Shown here one piece after another: positions 49,626 through 61,304 of a stretch of 64,000 bases of DNA. The translations under genes were made by a program, and so were the position numbers. Source of the stretch: Paralvinella palmiformis (taxonomy: Eukaryota > Annelida > Polychaeta > Terebellida > Alvinellidae). The notes under the pieces are model-generated. The model made no database searches. It was not told where the DNA came from and was given only the letters and a program-made list of their open reading frames with translations. The DNA lies in contig JAODUP010000326.1 of NCBI GenBank assembly GCA_025642065.1, positions 897,001 through 961,000 on the forward strand, written 5' to 3'. The stretch's first letter is position 1, and every line of letters starts with the position of its first letter.

Positions 49626-49800
49626 TTTCCAAAGTTTGTTTTTCTCTGGCGGAAATAGCTTCCTTCCTTTTAAGCACAGAAGCGCATGCGCATTGATAGA
49701 CACAAGAACAGCTCAGAGAAAGACTCGCAAATATTGAGTCATGTGAGTGTTTCGTAAACAGTGCGGAGAATCTTTTCACAGTTTCTTGTACTTGTGCTTT
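49626..49800 (-). promoter_or_regulatory. Probable SOWAH-like core promoter/5' UTR with NRF1-type palindrome
   Basis: Upstream of the ATG the sequence contains GCGCATGCGC at 49682-49691, a perfect match to the NRF1 palindrome, 57 bp before the start codon. An AP-1-like TGAGTCA lies at 49735-49741. No TATA box is evident in a convincing place. NRF1 sites close to start sites are a known feature of TATA-less promoters. The exact transcription start cannot be seen. Confidence 0.45.
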
Positions 49801-49870
49801 TAAGTGGAATGCTTGTACGTTTATAGAACTATTTCATTAAGACATAGTTAGTAATTAAATCTGGAACTAT

Positions 49871-49875
<5 letters not shown>

Positions 49876-49906
<31 letters not shown>

Positions 49907-49975
49907 TGTGGTGTTATTGTGTGTTTTGTATTTGTGTTTTGGTTTTGGTGTGTTTTTTGTGTGTGTGTGTGTGTG

Positions 49976-50056
<81 letters not shown>

Positions 50057-50304
50057 GTGGGGGGAGGGGGGGGGGGGGAGTTTTTTAATAATAAATAAGT
50101 TCCCTGTATTAATATTGAAGACGTGATTTCTGTAAGTGACCTGTGTGTCTGTGAGTATATATGGGATGGTGTCTGCTCCAGGATACTGTGTTGTGTTTGC
50201 TTGTGAGTGTGGTTGTTGGTAATTGTAATGTTGTGTGTGTGCAGTTCTGTGTGTGTTAATGAATTATTGAGTGTATACATGTCCCCCCCCCCCCCCCCCC
50301 CCCC
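49876..50304. repeat. Compound poly(A)/(TG)n/poly(G)/poly(C) tract upstream of the SOWAH-like promoter
   Basis: About 24-26 A's at 49875-49900, a TG-rich lead-in, then (TG)n with few interruptions at 49958-50056, GGGGGGAGGGGGGGGGGGAG at about 50060-50080, and 22 C's at 50283-50304. Such tracts favour Z-DNA and quadruplex-like structure and are hard to assemble, so exact lengths may be unreliable. Confidence 0.95.
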
Positions 50305-50930
50305 TGACCTTTAATATTGAGTGTTTCCCATTAAAATTAATATTTCTATACTATTCTCCAGCTGATATTTTGTGACTAAAACAGCTTTCAATGTTTCGTA
50401 TTTATTTTTATTTCTGTGATCACTCACATAAATTAGGGGGTTCTGTTTGTAAAAAGATAAGCTCGTGTTTGCACGGATTAATTAAATTGGCTACCGAACA
50501 GCCAATTACTTATAGGCTGTGGCTATCGGTCAGGACCCGGACGTACACCAAAGTAGCTATAGTTCCGGCACTTCAACTGCGCATGCTCACCTTCCCAAAT
50601 ATCCGGTACAATATAACACTGCCGGCTACCGGACAACTTTCGAATTTACTAAAGCTCAGGTGTGATATCAAATCTTCACCCCATCTAATTTAACCCTAAG
50701 TCTAATTCTAAGCCGAAGTATTTGTGCAATTCTGTCAAGGTAACATGCAAGCAACACGTATGGTATCTCGTGGGTGACTTACCACGTTAAATGGCGCTGC
50801 CGTCTCCATTGAATTAATAAAAAACGGGGAACGTTAAAGATCCTATGATGACGTAATACACTCTGGCAGTGACCACCCTCAGGGTATTTCAGCTTCATCT
50901 TTCCGTACTGCTCCCCTGTGAGTAGTGGGG

Positions 50931-50964
<34 letters not shown>

Positions 50965-51410
50965 GAACAGCCACTCAGTAATAAAAAGGGACCACATGCA
51001 CTGGAAATAAATGCTCGCACTTCATTGTGATACATCATGAAACGAAAGAAAATCAATCAAATCAATCGTAAGTATAAGAATAATTATTTATCACCCTTTA
51101 TTTTTTATGTAATATTTATCAATCCAAAGATGGTTTAGTTGATAAGTTCAAGCTGATTATAGTGGCATTTCCTGGCAGCAGACGCATTATATATACACCA
51201 CGGAAATCGGAAACCTGCCGGACCAATAGCTATAAACTCGCGCTTACACGTCCGGGTCTATAGCCACTTCGATAATTATATACACGTATACATAAAGATA
51301 TAAACGTATGTGCAGTATAGGGTGATATCATTAGATTTATTTTACCAGCTATAAGCATGAGGAAAATTGCCGAGCGAAAACGAACAGTACCGAGTATTCA
51401 TGTGGATGGT
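50305..51410. other. Non-coding stretch with dispersed repeat and short inverted repeat
   Basis: 50519-50572 and 51214-51267 are imperfect inverted repeats sharing GTCCGGGTC, ATAGCCAC, TGCCGGA and TAGCTA. Between them lies the 300-bp repeat described separately. A plus-strand frame at 50391-50693 has no recognisable protein features. Confidence 0.45.
50763..51060 (-). repeat. Dispersed ~300-bp repeat (inverted relative to 61,300)
   Basis: The complement of this segment matches 61,305-61,605. Shared words include GGCAGCGCCATTTAACGTGG, CAGGGGA(A/G)CAGTACGGAA, GGGACCAC/GTGGTCCC with TTTTATT, AGTGCGAGCA and TTTCTTTCGTTTCATGATGT. This copy contains (GTT)n at 50932-50963. No coding frame. Probably a mobile repeat. 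Confidence 0.8.
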
Positions 51411-51412
51411 GA

Positions 51413-51512
51413 TTGAGGCGAAGTCAAGGATGAAACACCCTTCAGACACGCCAAGATTAGAACTCAGGTGGTAATGATCCGCGGTCCAACTAGACCACCA
51501 TGGAGGTGCCCC
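51413..51512 (-). repeat. SINE copy (GATGAAAC-core family), truncated
   Basis: Minus strand: head GGCACCTCCATGGTGGTCTA, a B-box-like GAGTTCTAATCTTGG, then GAAGGGTGTTTCATCCTTGA and CTTCGCCTCAATC. The 3' body is missing. Confidence 0.8.
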
Positions 51513-51514
51513 CC

Positions 51515-52697
51515 CCCACCCGAGTATTCATGTGGATGCCTTATGCGACTCTCGACTCCCGCCTATAATATATGTACCTGAAACTCGGCAAGGGTCGGTG
51601 TACAACGATACCCCAAAATATGATGTATCGAAAACTCGATTAGAAATGCTGAACGATCGATGCTGTTTATCGACGAAACTAAGTTTGAAAAGGTCAGGTT
51701 TTAGAACATGCAGATTTAAACTTTGCGAGAGATGACGGACGTCAAATCTCTTCTGACAACCTGTTCCGCAGAGCGACAGTTGTTACAGTAAAGTGGCAGA
51801 TCTATAAATTTTAACATACGTATTCACCAATATCTGCCGTGAATTTCCTGTAAACCTGTAAAACCGGTTCCCTTTTGGGCTGCCAGCTAGAACTTCTGTA
51901 TCATATTGCGCTATCGTATTGGCTTCGTACCCAATTTACGTAATGCATTCCCAGAGAATGATCAACGTATTATGGTTAGTTTATGAATCGTTGCTCAGTC
52001 GGGTATAACGTATTAAGTTTGTTCCAGTTTTGTGGGGATTCGGATCTGATGAAGGATCAACTGCAATTCCAACTAATTGATTGTTATCCATTACAGTTTC
52101 AATTCCATTTAAATGAGTATTGGATATCCAGGATAATCCAGATGTCGCTGAGGATTGATCTTCAGTTATTAATCAATTCATACATATAGAACATTCGTTT
52201 ACGGCAGCCAGTTCGGACAAACATGGCTTGAAGTGTTATCGTTACGATGATATTTGGAACTATATTTACACGAACTTTCAACGAACAGAATTCGACGTAC
52301 GCGACTAAATGAAAAATTATATCGTAATTTTTTGGCGGCAATTTGATCCTTAGCCGTTTCGAATTCCGTATCTGTCGATTCTAATTCGAATTCAACTCGA
52401 AGAAAATCTTCGATTCTAATTGTGGAATGGATTTGATCCCATGTCGGATCCAGGTAGGTAGGAGCCAAGAAGAATTTCACACCGAGGGTTGTTTCAGACC
52501 TTTTCATACGTCCTGTTGAATTTATACTACCGTTATCACTGCTTGTAACCTAATATTATTATTATTATTATTATTAGTATCGTCATATTTTGAGTATTTG
52601 GCTTTCACCTCAAATTTGGCACATCATCAGAAGTCCTACCTTTTTGTACCGATCAGGTGCTTTGTCTGAATCAGGGTGAAATATGAGCAAGGGCATC

Positions 52698-52743
<46 letters not shown>

Positions 52744-52744
52744 G

Positions 52745-52804
<60 letters not shown>

Positions 52805-53920
52805 TACAAATCAAATAAACTACGCTCAACAACAACAACATCCTAAAACAAGTCGGAAATTATGTATGTGAGAAACCTGTGTATTTGATACATTCACACA
52901 AAACGCGATCGTTTGTGCGACATCATTAGTGACAAGGGGAGGGGTGAAAGGATTATTAAATATCATAAGCCGCTGAATGGATCATTCGAGTCGGCGATCG
53001 TGTTGTATTTCTCATTGCCGAGTGATATTTGCAGATAATCCCATCGAGAACGGAGCAGACAATTGTGTTTTGACTTTCTGTTAGCATATACGGGGGCTGC
53101 TAAACATTGCCCGTTTATCGATGAAGTCAACGGGTTGTGGGCTTCGCTTTCTGCCGTTTTCTGACACATGAGCAGCCCCACGCGGTCGTTAGCCGAGTAG
53201 TGGAGAGGTGCCGTCAATTTGTATTACATCGCGCAGTGCGCAGATATTGTGTTCGAAAGTAAATATGTATTTGCGGTGCGCGCGACGAGTGCCATTATGC
53301 CAGGGACGATTGTTCAACTCGATCCGACGACATATTAGCGAGGGCCGGATTGGCCTGTTGTAATGGTAACACGGTAAATCGTACCAACTGGACAGCACTC
53401 GATGGCGCTTTCTTGCCTTTTGGCTGATACGGTCACATTTCGGTAAATATGTCCCCGAACGCATCCGGTACGCGGGGGTCAGCCGGTGCGCGACGACAAA
53501 AAAATAAATTGGGTCAAATTGTAATAGTCGGCCGTTGTGTTTAGTAGAAGAACTATTTAAATCGTCCTCTCAGATTGCTGTATAATATTAAATAAGGGCT
53601 CCAGAGATCAGCTTTAAACCGGAGAATGTTCTGAATAAATAACACGGCCTATAACAGTACACATACGCCGGGGGGGTCACTACACATGACGTGTACAGAC
53701 TAATATGTAGTTAGCAGTTATCCGAAAGTTCGAAGTTTGAATATTAATAATTTTTAGTATTATTATTATCACTTTTATTATATTATTACAATAACTAGAA
53801 GTTTGAGCGATCGGTTTAATACACCAGGTAATCTCAATCCAGCGTGACGTAAAATCCCCAAACCGGAATGTTTGATAAAGACTGCGTGCCTAAGATACTA
53901 CGATGATGATGATTGATTGA
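51515..53920. other. Non-coding stretch; repeat-poor block at 52.95-53.5 kb
   Basis: 51515-52550 has open frames on both strands without recognisable domains. (TTA)n 52555-52577. (GT)n(TA)n 52702-52798. 52950-53500 is a long repeat-poor, GC-moderate block with homeobox-like GATAATCC and ACAATTGT motifs that could be a regulatory element. 53740-53790 is AT-rich. No supported exon. Confidence 0.4.
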
Positions 53921-53926
53921 TTGATG

Positions 53927-54099
53927 TTGTATGGCCACTTTTGTGCACTTGGAAGGCTAAATGGGCCGAGCGACCTCCAAAGGTAACGAAGCGAAATCAA
54001 AGATGAAACATCTTTCAGATATGACCGCGCCGACATTCGAACTCGGGTGGTAGAGATCTGTGGTCCAACGCGCTACCGGTTAGACCACGGGGATCCCCT
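53927..54099 (-). repeat. SINE copy (GATGAAAC-core family), near full length with tail
   Basis: Minus strand: head GGGATCCCCGTGGTCTAACC then GGTAGCGCG, B box GAGTTCGAATGTCGGC, body GATGTTTCATCTTTGATTTC, GTCGCTCGGCCCATTTAGCC, AAGTGCACAAAAGTGGCCAT, followed by an (AATC)n/(ATC)n tail at 53902-53925. The best-preserved copy in the window. Confidence 0.88.
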
Positions 54100-56070
54100 T
54101 TAGTTACAACGATCCCTGTATACTACTGAATGTGTGTATGTGCGGGGGGTGTGTGTGTTCAATTTCAACACAAATCAGACAAATCACACATATTAGAATG
54201 CTTACAAGTAGAAATCATGTAGATTCAGATGCTGGACAAAGGCGATTTCGGGATTATATCAAACAGTCTCTAATGAATATCCTATACGCTCTTTAATTAA
54301 ATCTAATAAATAAAGATGAACGGAACAGATTTAAATGATTCCTTTTATGCGAGTTATCACAATCAGCGAAATAAGAGCTCTTTTATCGTATAATTAGTTT
54401 TTTTAGAACACTTCGTGGCATCCAAATTAGACTGAAGAGAAGCAATAAACTCGTTGATGTCCGCTTACAAGCGATGACTTATGAATAAATTATCGTTGTT
54501 TACCTTCGTCTGTAAGTGGCTAAGAGAAGAGATCAGGTTATTAATATAACATATGCTATTTGTTATCGCGGAACAAAACTAATAATTGACCTACGAAAGA
54601 TCGAATCTCAGGCAAGATCTCTCTGATGTTGGCAATTGTTTTGTACATTGTTGTAATTATGCCAACGTAATAATGACAAGATATTACGGTGATGATTAAA
54701 TTGTTCACTTGTAATAGGATGACTTCGATGTAGGTCGCACACTAAGTACTTACCATTATAGAAATAATGTTCAGTTTTCTATAACGTTATATAATAGTTG
54801 TAGAATTCATAACCTGTTTTTTTGGTTTTTATTTTTGTTAATTGTATAATATTTTAATGGACATTAATCATAATTGCATTCGGTTGTATTTATTAGATGT
54901 AGGTAAGCTAGAAAATACGTCTTTCAAAAGTGATATAATTTAATTGACCACATTAAGCGGTTCAAATGGATGTATATCTTAGCACGGATGCATGACGTAT
55001 GAATCTAGTTGGTATAGTGTGGTTCGTATGGTTGGTCGACACCGATCGAAGCAGTCACAGTTCGGGTTCTTTGTCTGGGTCCATTTAATCTAACCTTACG
55101 TCGTATGAGGATGGATTACAAATGGTACAACAATAAAAATCCATGTATAGTTTATTCACTACTGACTGACTGACTGACTGACAGACTGGCTGACTGACTG
55201 AATGAATGAATGACTGAATGACTGACTCACTCACTGACTCACTCACTGACTCACTGAATGACTGACTGACTGACTGAATGAATGAATGAATCAATGAATG
55301 AATCAATGAATCAATGACTCACTCACTCACTCACTCACTGAGTGAATGAATACATTAATGAATTAATGACTGGCTGACTGACTGACCGACTGGTTAATTG
55401 ATTAATTGGTTGATTGAGTGATTTTCTGACTGACTGATTTACTGAATGACTGACTAACTCACTCACTCACTCACTCATTCATTGACAATGGAAACCTAGA
55501 AGTCAAGCATCGAATCCTACACGTTCCAGATATGACCAGCACCGCGGTTAAAACACCCCACTCACTCACTCACTCACTCACTCACTCACTCACTAACTCA
55601 CTGATTGATTCACAGACATATTGAACCGACTGACTGACCGACTCACTCACCCATCCACCCACTCATCTACTCACTCGCTCACTTCTCTCGGTCTTTACAA
55701 ACCCAAATCCACCATCAGTATACTATGGAGATGTAAATGTGTCACAGTCGAGAAATAATTAAAATAATATTGAAAATATTTAGGGAAGGGTATAAAAACA
55801 ATGTTTACACTAATTTGTTAGAGTGAGTGAGTGAGTGAGTGAGTGAGTGAGTGAGTGAGTGAGTGAGTGTTTTGTTTAGTTCGTACGGCCGAGAGTTTTT
55901 CTCTCCTAGACTATATAATGATATTATTAAATATCACCCAGATACAGATAACAATAGGATTCTAACCCATGACATAGAGATCATGGCAGTGGTATCATAA
56001 TTCTATCGTATATATTTCAGATGCTTTGAGAACAATTTCTTCGCATAAACATCTCAGATAATCTGTTGCC
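54100..56070. other. AT-rich non-coding stretch ending in TGAC/TGAA arrays
   Basis: 54,100-55,140 is AT-rich unique DNA with no recognisable exon. 55,155-55,475 and 55,558-55,660 are degenerate (TGAC)n, (TGAA)n and (CTCA)n arrays. 55,822-55,868 is a pure (GTGA)n. The minus-strand Ser/Gln/Val-rich open frame at 55,085-55,306 is a repeat by-product. Confidence 0.55.
55155..55870. repeat. Tetranucleotide arrays (TGAC/TGAA/CTCA/GTGA)n
   Basis: Blocks of ACTGACTG, AATGAATG, CTCACTCA and GTGAGTGA interleave, with a 12-unit pure (GTGA)n at 55,822-55,868 and (CTCA)n at 55,558-55,594. These blocks are complementary to each other and could pair over ~270 bp. Confidence 0.9.
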
Positions 56071-56090
56071 GCCAAGTGACGTCACCTCAT
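56071..56090. promoter_or_regulatory. CRE palindrome GTGACGTCAC
   Basis: TGACGTCA at 56,077-56,084 within the 10-bp palindrome GTGACGTCAC. It is a perfect CREB/ATF-type site. No transcription start can be placed nearby, so its role is unproven. Confidence 0.35.
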
Positions 56091-56104
56091 TCCGGCGTAT
56101 CTTA

Positions 56105-56267
56105 CCATTACACCCCGGACTTCTTTTTGTTTTGTGACCTTGACCTGACATTCCGACAGCCAATCCGGGTGTAGTTTATCTAGGTCTCTCCATTCCAGCG
56201 CCACCTTCTGTCCGTGGACAAGACAAGATGATCTAAACACTGGCGAGATATCCTTTGTGCACAAAGC
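56105..56267 (-). CDS. Possible exon of an unidentified gene (exon b)
   Basis: An open frame encodes KDISPVFRSSCLVHGQKVAL then EWRDLDKLHPDWLSECQVKV and TKQKEVRGVM, followed by a good donor-like ATG|GTAAGA at about 56,105. A possible acceptor is TTTGTGCACAAAG before GAT at about 56,248; an earlier one near 56,285 is less clear. Amino-acid composition and third-base pattern look coding and are unlike the repeat-derived frames around it. I do not recognise the protein. It could be a chance frame; transcript evidence is lacking. Confidence 0.33.
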
Positions 56268-56306
56268 AGACACAGTAAGATCTTATCAGAAAAATAAGAT
56301 TTGATC

Positions 56307-56448
56307 CTCTGGGTAAGGACTCACAAAGAACAAAATCTCCATGAAAGGTGCTCTCTGTAGCGGATCAGACACCGGCAGATGGCAGCACAGAGAATCAGAT
56401 AACACGATAACATTATCATAGTGAGACAAGGCAGGAGAAGACCACCTA
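56307..56448 (-). CDS. Possible exon of an unidentified gene (exon a), two frames plausible
   Basis: Bounded by a good acceptor (CCTCTCTTGTATTCAG at 56,449 and above) and a GTGAGT donor near 56,306. One frame reads ARWSSPALSHYDNVIVLSDS and onward to FMEILFF. Another reads VLGGLLLPCLTMIMLSCYLI then LCAAICRCLIRYREH, which looks like a membrane-spanning helix followed by basic residues. I cannot decide between them or name the product. The intron to exon b would be only about 40-60 bp, which is unusually short and lowers confidence. Confidence 0.25.
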
Positions 56449-56454
56449 GCACCT

Positions 56455-56706
56455 GAATACAAGAGAGGATCACATAACACTACATTACAAGAGAGGATCA
56501 CATAATACTACACTACAAGAGAGGATCACATAACACTACATTACAAGAGAGGATCACATAGCACTAGATAACCAGAGAGGATCACATAACACTACGTTAT
56601 AGGAGATCACACAGCACTAGATTACAGGAAAGGATCATATAACACTACATAACAAAAGAGGATCACATATAACACTAGGTTACAGGGTAGGATCATATAG
56701 CACCAT
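56455..56706. repeat. 28-bp tandem repeat (about 9 copies)
   Basis: Units AAGAGAGGATCACATAACAC + TACATTAC, exact 28-bp spacing for starts at 56,461, 56,489, 56,517 and 56,545, then degenerate with small indels (ATAGCACTAGAT variants) to about 56,706. It directly abuts the putative splice acceptor at 56,449. Confidence 0.93.
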
Positions 56707-56709
56707 ACT

Positions 56710-58085
56710 ACATACAATACTGAAATGCGGGGTACAAAATCAAACAGATCATCTGACTCTAGGAGCCAAGAACGCGGAGGATCATATAGCACTGAATTGT
56801 AATGTGTGCATGCATGCGTGCGTGCATGGATGCGTGCGTGCATGCGTGCATGCGTGTGTGCGTGTGTGCGTGTGTGCGTGTGTGCGTGTGTACGTGTGTG
56901 TGTGTGTATGTGTGTGTGACAAGAATGGGTCTATAGATGATCTACAAGACAAGAGTTGGTCAAACATCTTTAGATAGGGTCGCTGACCCTAAAAAGATGT
57001 GGGACTTAGGGTAACTCAGACCCTGCTGGATCCTAGATTTCATAGACGGAGAACCAGACAGACAAATAGATAGATAACTATATAGATATATTAATATTTT
57101 TCTACGTTTAAACAAGCCAAGACTTAAGTCCCACAAAGTTCCCACAAAACCCAAGTCCCTGTTTGCCCTACTCAAAGGGGTCGACAGTATCACCCCGGAC
57201 AAGCTGCCTCAAGACATATGAGGATAACTTTTAAAAAATGGACCAGACATCATCAGCCACGTCACATGTGGTGGCTGGCAGACAATAAATCGGGATTTCG
57301 CCGACCGGAAGCCGATGTGATCCGGATCACGTGGTATTATGTACGTGTCGATAACAGTAAGTCATATCGCGGCGTCCAGGATTTGTAGACGTCCCCCTTC
57401 GCGGCGGCCGCCCGTCTGAATCTCCGGCTATCGTGGGTCGGTCGGTGGTTCCGGATGATTCAGGATCGTGGAGGAGGATCCCGTGGTCTGCGGACGCCGA
57501 TTATCTTATCATTACGCTCTAATGCCTCTGACATTGACCATCAGTGACGAAGATCTGACGAGACAGGTCACTTATAAATAGACATAATATGGTGTCCAGA
57601 AGACGGCGCCACTGTCACCCTCATCACCCTCTGGGACGCACGTACCACCCCCTCCCTCCCCGTTCAGGTCGCTCTCGCCTTCACCGGGCACCTTCCCGGA
57701 TCGATACCCAACATAATCTTTTGTCCAAACACTGGATAAAGGCCTAATGTGACGGAAAATTCGTTTTTCGATCCGATGGCTGGCTAGCTGGCTGGCTGGG
57801 CTGGCCCGTTGGCTGGTTGGCTGGCTGATGGGCCTGGTCGGGATCTGGCCATCGAGTTTACGTGATCCAGATAGTAAAAGCATTGTCCCAGTGATACTCT
57901 ATTTCTCTAATACATGTCACGCCCCCTAGCTGACTGGTGGATGATTTTCTCTGAGGGTGGTTGACCTTGAGGGTGGGACGCTGGGAGGGTCGCTCACCGT
58001 GAGAATGGATCCCCGTAATGATGGCCCAACGTCGGGTTAGTGACTGTGGGGGTAGCTCACCGTAAGAATTGCCCCACCCTCAAGT
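56710..58085. other. Non-coding stretch
   Basis: (GTGC/GCAT)n and (GTGTGC)n at 56,797-56,917; unique DNA with (ATAG) near 57,060; a GC-rich, repeat-poor block at 57,240-57,560 containing ATCACGTGGT and GATTATCTTATC; irregular (GGCT)n at 57,777-57,835. Open frames here show no recognisable domain. Confidence 0.42.
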
Positions 58086-58089
58086 TTTT

Positions 58090-58450
58090 TTTTATATCAT
58101 AAGGAATAGCATTAGATAATAGCATAAAAGGAAGGGGAAACGTGATAAGGATGATAAGGAAAGGATAGCACGTTAAGGGCAGTAAGAAAAGGAGGACATA
58201 GTAATGGTTATAAGGAAACACCGCATGGCAAAGGATAATAAGGAAATGATAGCATGGTAAGGGCGGTAAGGAAAGAACAGCGTTGTAAACATAATAAGGA
58301 AAGGATAGCTTGTGAGGATCAGTAAGGAAAGGACAACTTGGTAAGAGTAATAAGGAAATGACAGCATGCTAAGTCTAATAAGGAAATAAGCAAAGGCATG
58401 GTAAAGGCAGTAAGGAAAGGCCATTTTAGAAAGGGTAATAAGGAAAGGAG
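58090..58450. repeat. ~30-bp degenerate tandem array (about 12 copies)
   Basis: Units resemble ATAAGGAAAGGATAGCATGG + TAAGGGCAGT, with much point variation. The phase is marked by (A/G)TAAGGAAA recurring roughly every 30 bp from 58,150 to 58,440. The 155-codon minus-strand frame across it (Ser/Leu/Phe-rich) is a consequence of the repeat. Confidence 0.85.
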
Positions 58451-58864
58451 ATTCTGAAAAGGAAAGAGAAAAGAAGTAATAACTAAAAGACAAAGGAAGC
58501 GCGATAAGCTGAGAAGAAGACAGGAGATCCGTGATAAGGAGGTGCAATAATATAAGGCTAAAGGTCAACAAAGAGGGTCGTGAAGGACAGGCTGGCCGTT
58601 CGTAGATAGAGAGATATCTATCTAGGTCAGGCCGCGTCACCAGTCACAGCTGTACTAACGCCACCTGGGGAATAATAGTCTCGTTATCCGCCATTTGAGT
58701 GCTCCGACGTCACACGCCAGGGATTTGCCGTCGTTGAACTGGTCACTTATTTCGGCGCGGATCGTGTCCGGAGTGTTAGTGCGCATGTCACCACATCACG
58801 TGACTGACACGTCATCAGCGAACAGAATGAACCGGTGTTGGAAAAGATAATCTGTTAATGTTTA

Positions 58865-59005
<141 letters not shown>

Positions 59006-60844
59006 TTGTGTGTGTACTGGTTGGCGAATTGACTAACTTGCCCCAACCATAGTAACCATCTAAAAACAGTTCTAACCAAACAATAAAACAACATGGCTGA
59101 CCAGAGGTCTGTAAGATTTACCAGTCGTCTCCAGTCGTCACCAGAAACGACAACTTCTGACAAATCTACAACATCGGGGATTCTGCCCGACACGTTGTCC
59201 GACCGACTCGGATACCGGAGGTGGCTATGGCATAAATCGGCTCGCACTTCCGGATCACCTGCCCGGCTCCGGGTCGCCATGACGACGGCGCGCCCCGGAT
59301 TGGCGACGACACCAGGGGGCGTCGTGGTCGACGTCCGGTGTTCGCCGTAGATCAAGCCCTCCGGTCCCGTGCGCCGCCCCCACGGCTCCCCCCGTTCCCC
59401 CCTCCCCGTCCCCACCAGCCTGCCCGTCGGTTGACCATCGGCGACCAATTACTCACCAGACGCCGTCCAATTTCCGACATCCCGACACAAATGGTCTCTT
59501 CTGGCGGGCCGAGGTCGAAACCCCGCTCCACATCGGCACGTTTCCTCCACGTGACCGCCGAACGGTATATCTTAACCTCGGCTAGACATGAACAAGCGGC
59601 TCGACAGCGGCCCGACGGCGGTCGGCTCTCGCCTGTCCGTCAAACGACGACAGCGATTTGTAACTCGCACCGAAGTTGGACCGCCATCGGCAGTCTCTTT
59701 CGGCGCCATGGATGACTTATGGGAAAACAAAGGGCTCGGTTGGTGCATCTTCTTTTTGGGAACGGGACATCGGGAGGCTCCGTGCTTTTGCCGCCAGGCG
59801 GCGTCCAGGTGACAGTAATAGATGATCGTCGGGCTGGCGGTCGGGCATCCGTCTGTCGGGAGACGGGAGATGAGACATCAAAGGTCCGTCATATCCTGAC
59901 GGGCGGAGGAGAATCCCGAATTAACTCGATGGCGGCACTTTATAAATTATCTTCCGGATGGTCCGTATACTGTCTGGATGCGTGATGTTAGTGACGGATG
60001 GATGTGGTTCTGTTGTGATGGTGAAGCGGGGGAAGATCGGATACCGGGCATGTTGGAACTCAACTCCTGGGCAGGGACGTAGGTCCTAAACTTGAAAACA
60101 TCAAAAACACTGCGCCATTACCTCCCCCTCCTCCTCCCGACCCATCACATCATGAAAGAAACCAACGTCACTGTGACTTGTGTATTTGAAGAATGGAAGA
60201 AGGGAAGATGAGAATTATGGTCCGGCGTGATCCACAGACCTCACAGTGGGGGTTGGGGGTGCCATGGGGTAGGAGGGATGAATCTCTGGGCACAAGAGCT
60301 TGATTAAGACAAATATTAAGCAATTAGCGTGAGTTGTTTCTGGTGCCCGGCAGATTGCCCCTATTACTGCCTACCGAGCTTACTACACCGGAACAAACCC
60401 GGCGGAACTAATGGTATGATGGTATTATGCCATTATTAATTATTGCGGCAATATTAACATAACGGTGTTATATTGCACTATTCGGTATAGTATACGCCCA
60501 TCTCCAATGATTAATAATATCTATTGATTGACAACTGGTAAATATACAAACAGCTCCAATATACATGTAATAAAATAAACAATACTCCACCCTCCTAGTT
60601 CCACCCGCTGCTTTAGCTAATAAATTATGTTCCTTGATATTGTAGACATGCATATGTGGGAATTGGTCAAGGAAGCACACCCTGATCATGATGGACAAAG
60701 CGCATTAACCCAAATCAAATACAAAATATTTCGGCGTGAAGCCAAAAACCTTGCGATGCCTCAACTATCTCACGAACCCACGGGAATATAACACGATCCG
60801 CCACAAATATGTCTTCAGTTCAAATATCATGAAGGATCTCCGGT

Positions 60845-60945
60845 TAATCCCCTACGGCAGCTGTGAGATTCAAACTCGAGCAAATTCGCTGCAAGAACCT
60901 GCCACTCTACCGACTGGTCTGTCCGACCTACATGGCCATTAATGG
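60845..60945 (-). repeat. tRNA-like SINE head
   Basis: Minus strand: CAGACCAGTCGGTAGAGTGG (A box) and CTCGAGTTTGAATCTCACAG (B box) at tRNA spacing. The anticodon region and acceptor stem are not convincing. Confidence 0.5.
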
Positions 60946-61304
60946 GGATGAGTTGTTTTCCCACATTAACCCATTTATTTCCACTTCTGGTACAGCTTTA
61001 CGATTCTGTATTGCAATTATATCAGCTTTAATTAAACATCAAATAAATTAGCACATACATCGACTCTACGAGGAGAAATGTCAAGGTCGAGCCGATTTTC
61101 GGCATTTACCGAGTGACGTATGATAATCGTGATTTGACGATTGCAGTGTGCGACATATTACACGGAGAAAGTGATACTAAATGTGTCACTTTAAAATATC
61201 TGTTATTTACACCGCTGGTTATACTACAGAGAGTTCAGGTAATATGGTAATCTATAGCCATTGTATACACCGTTTCTTTTCTTTGATAGAATCGCTGCTT
61301 GCAC

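Noticed and set aside
52199..52507. 102-codon minus-strand frame with charged composition
   Set aside because: No recognised domain, no convincing splice sites and AT-rich surroundings. It could be real but cannot be supported.
58173..58640. 155-codon minus-strand frame resembling a multi-helix membrane protein
   Set aside because: The hydrophobic pattern comes from the degenerate 30-bp AAGGAAAGG array read on its complementary strand.
59338..59985. Three plus-strand frames of 74-125 codons in a GC-rich block
   Set aside because: No recognisable motif. Such frames are expected in GC-rich DNA, and they overlap one another.
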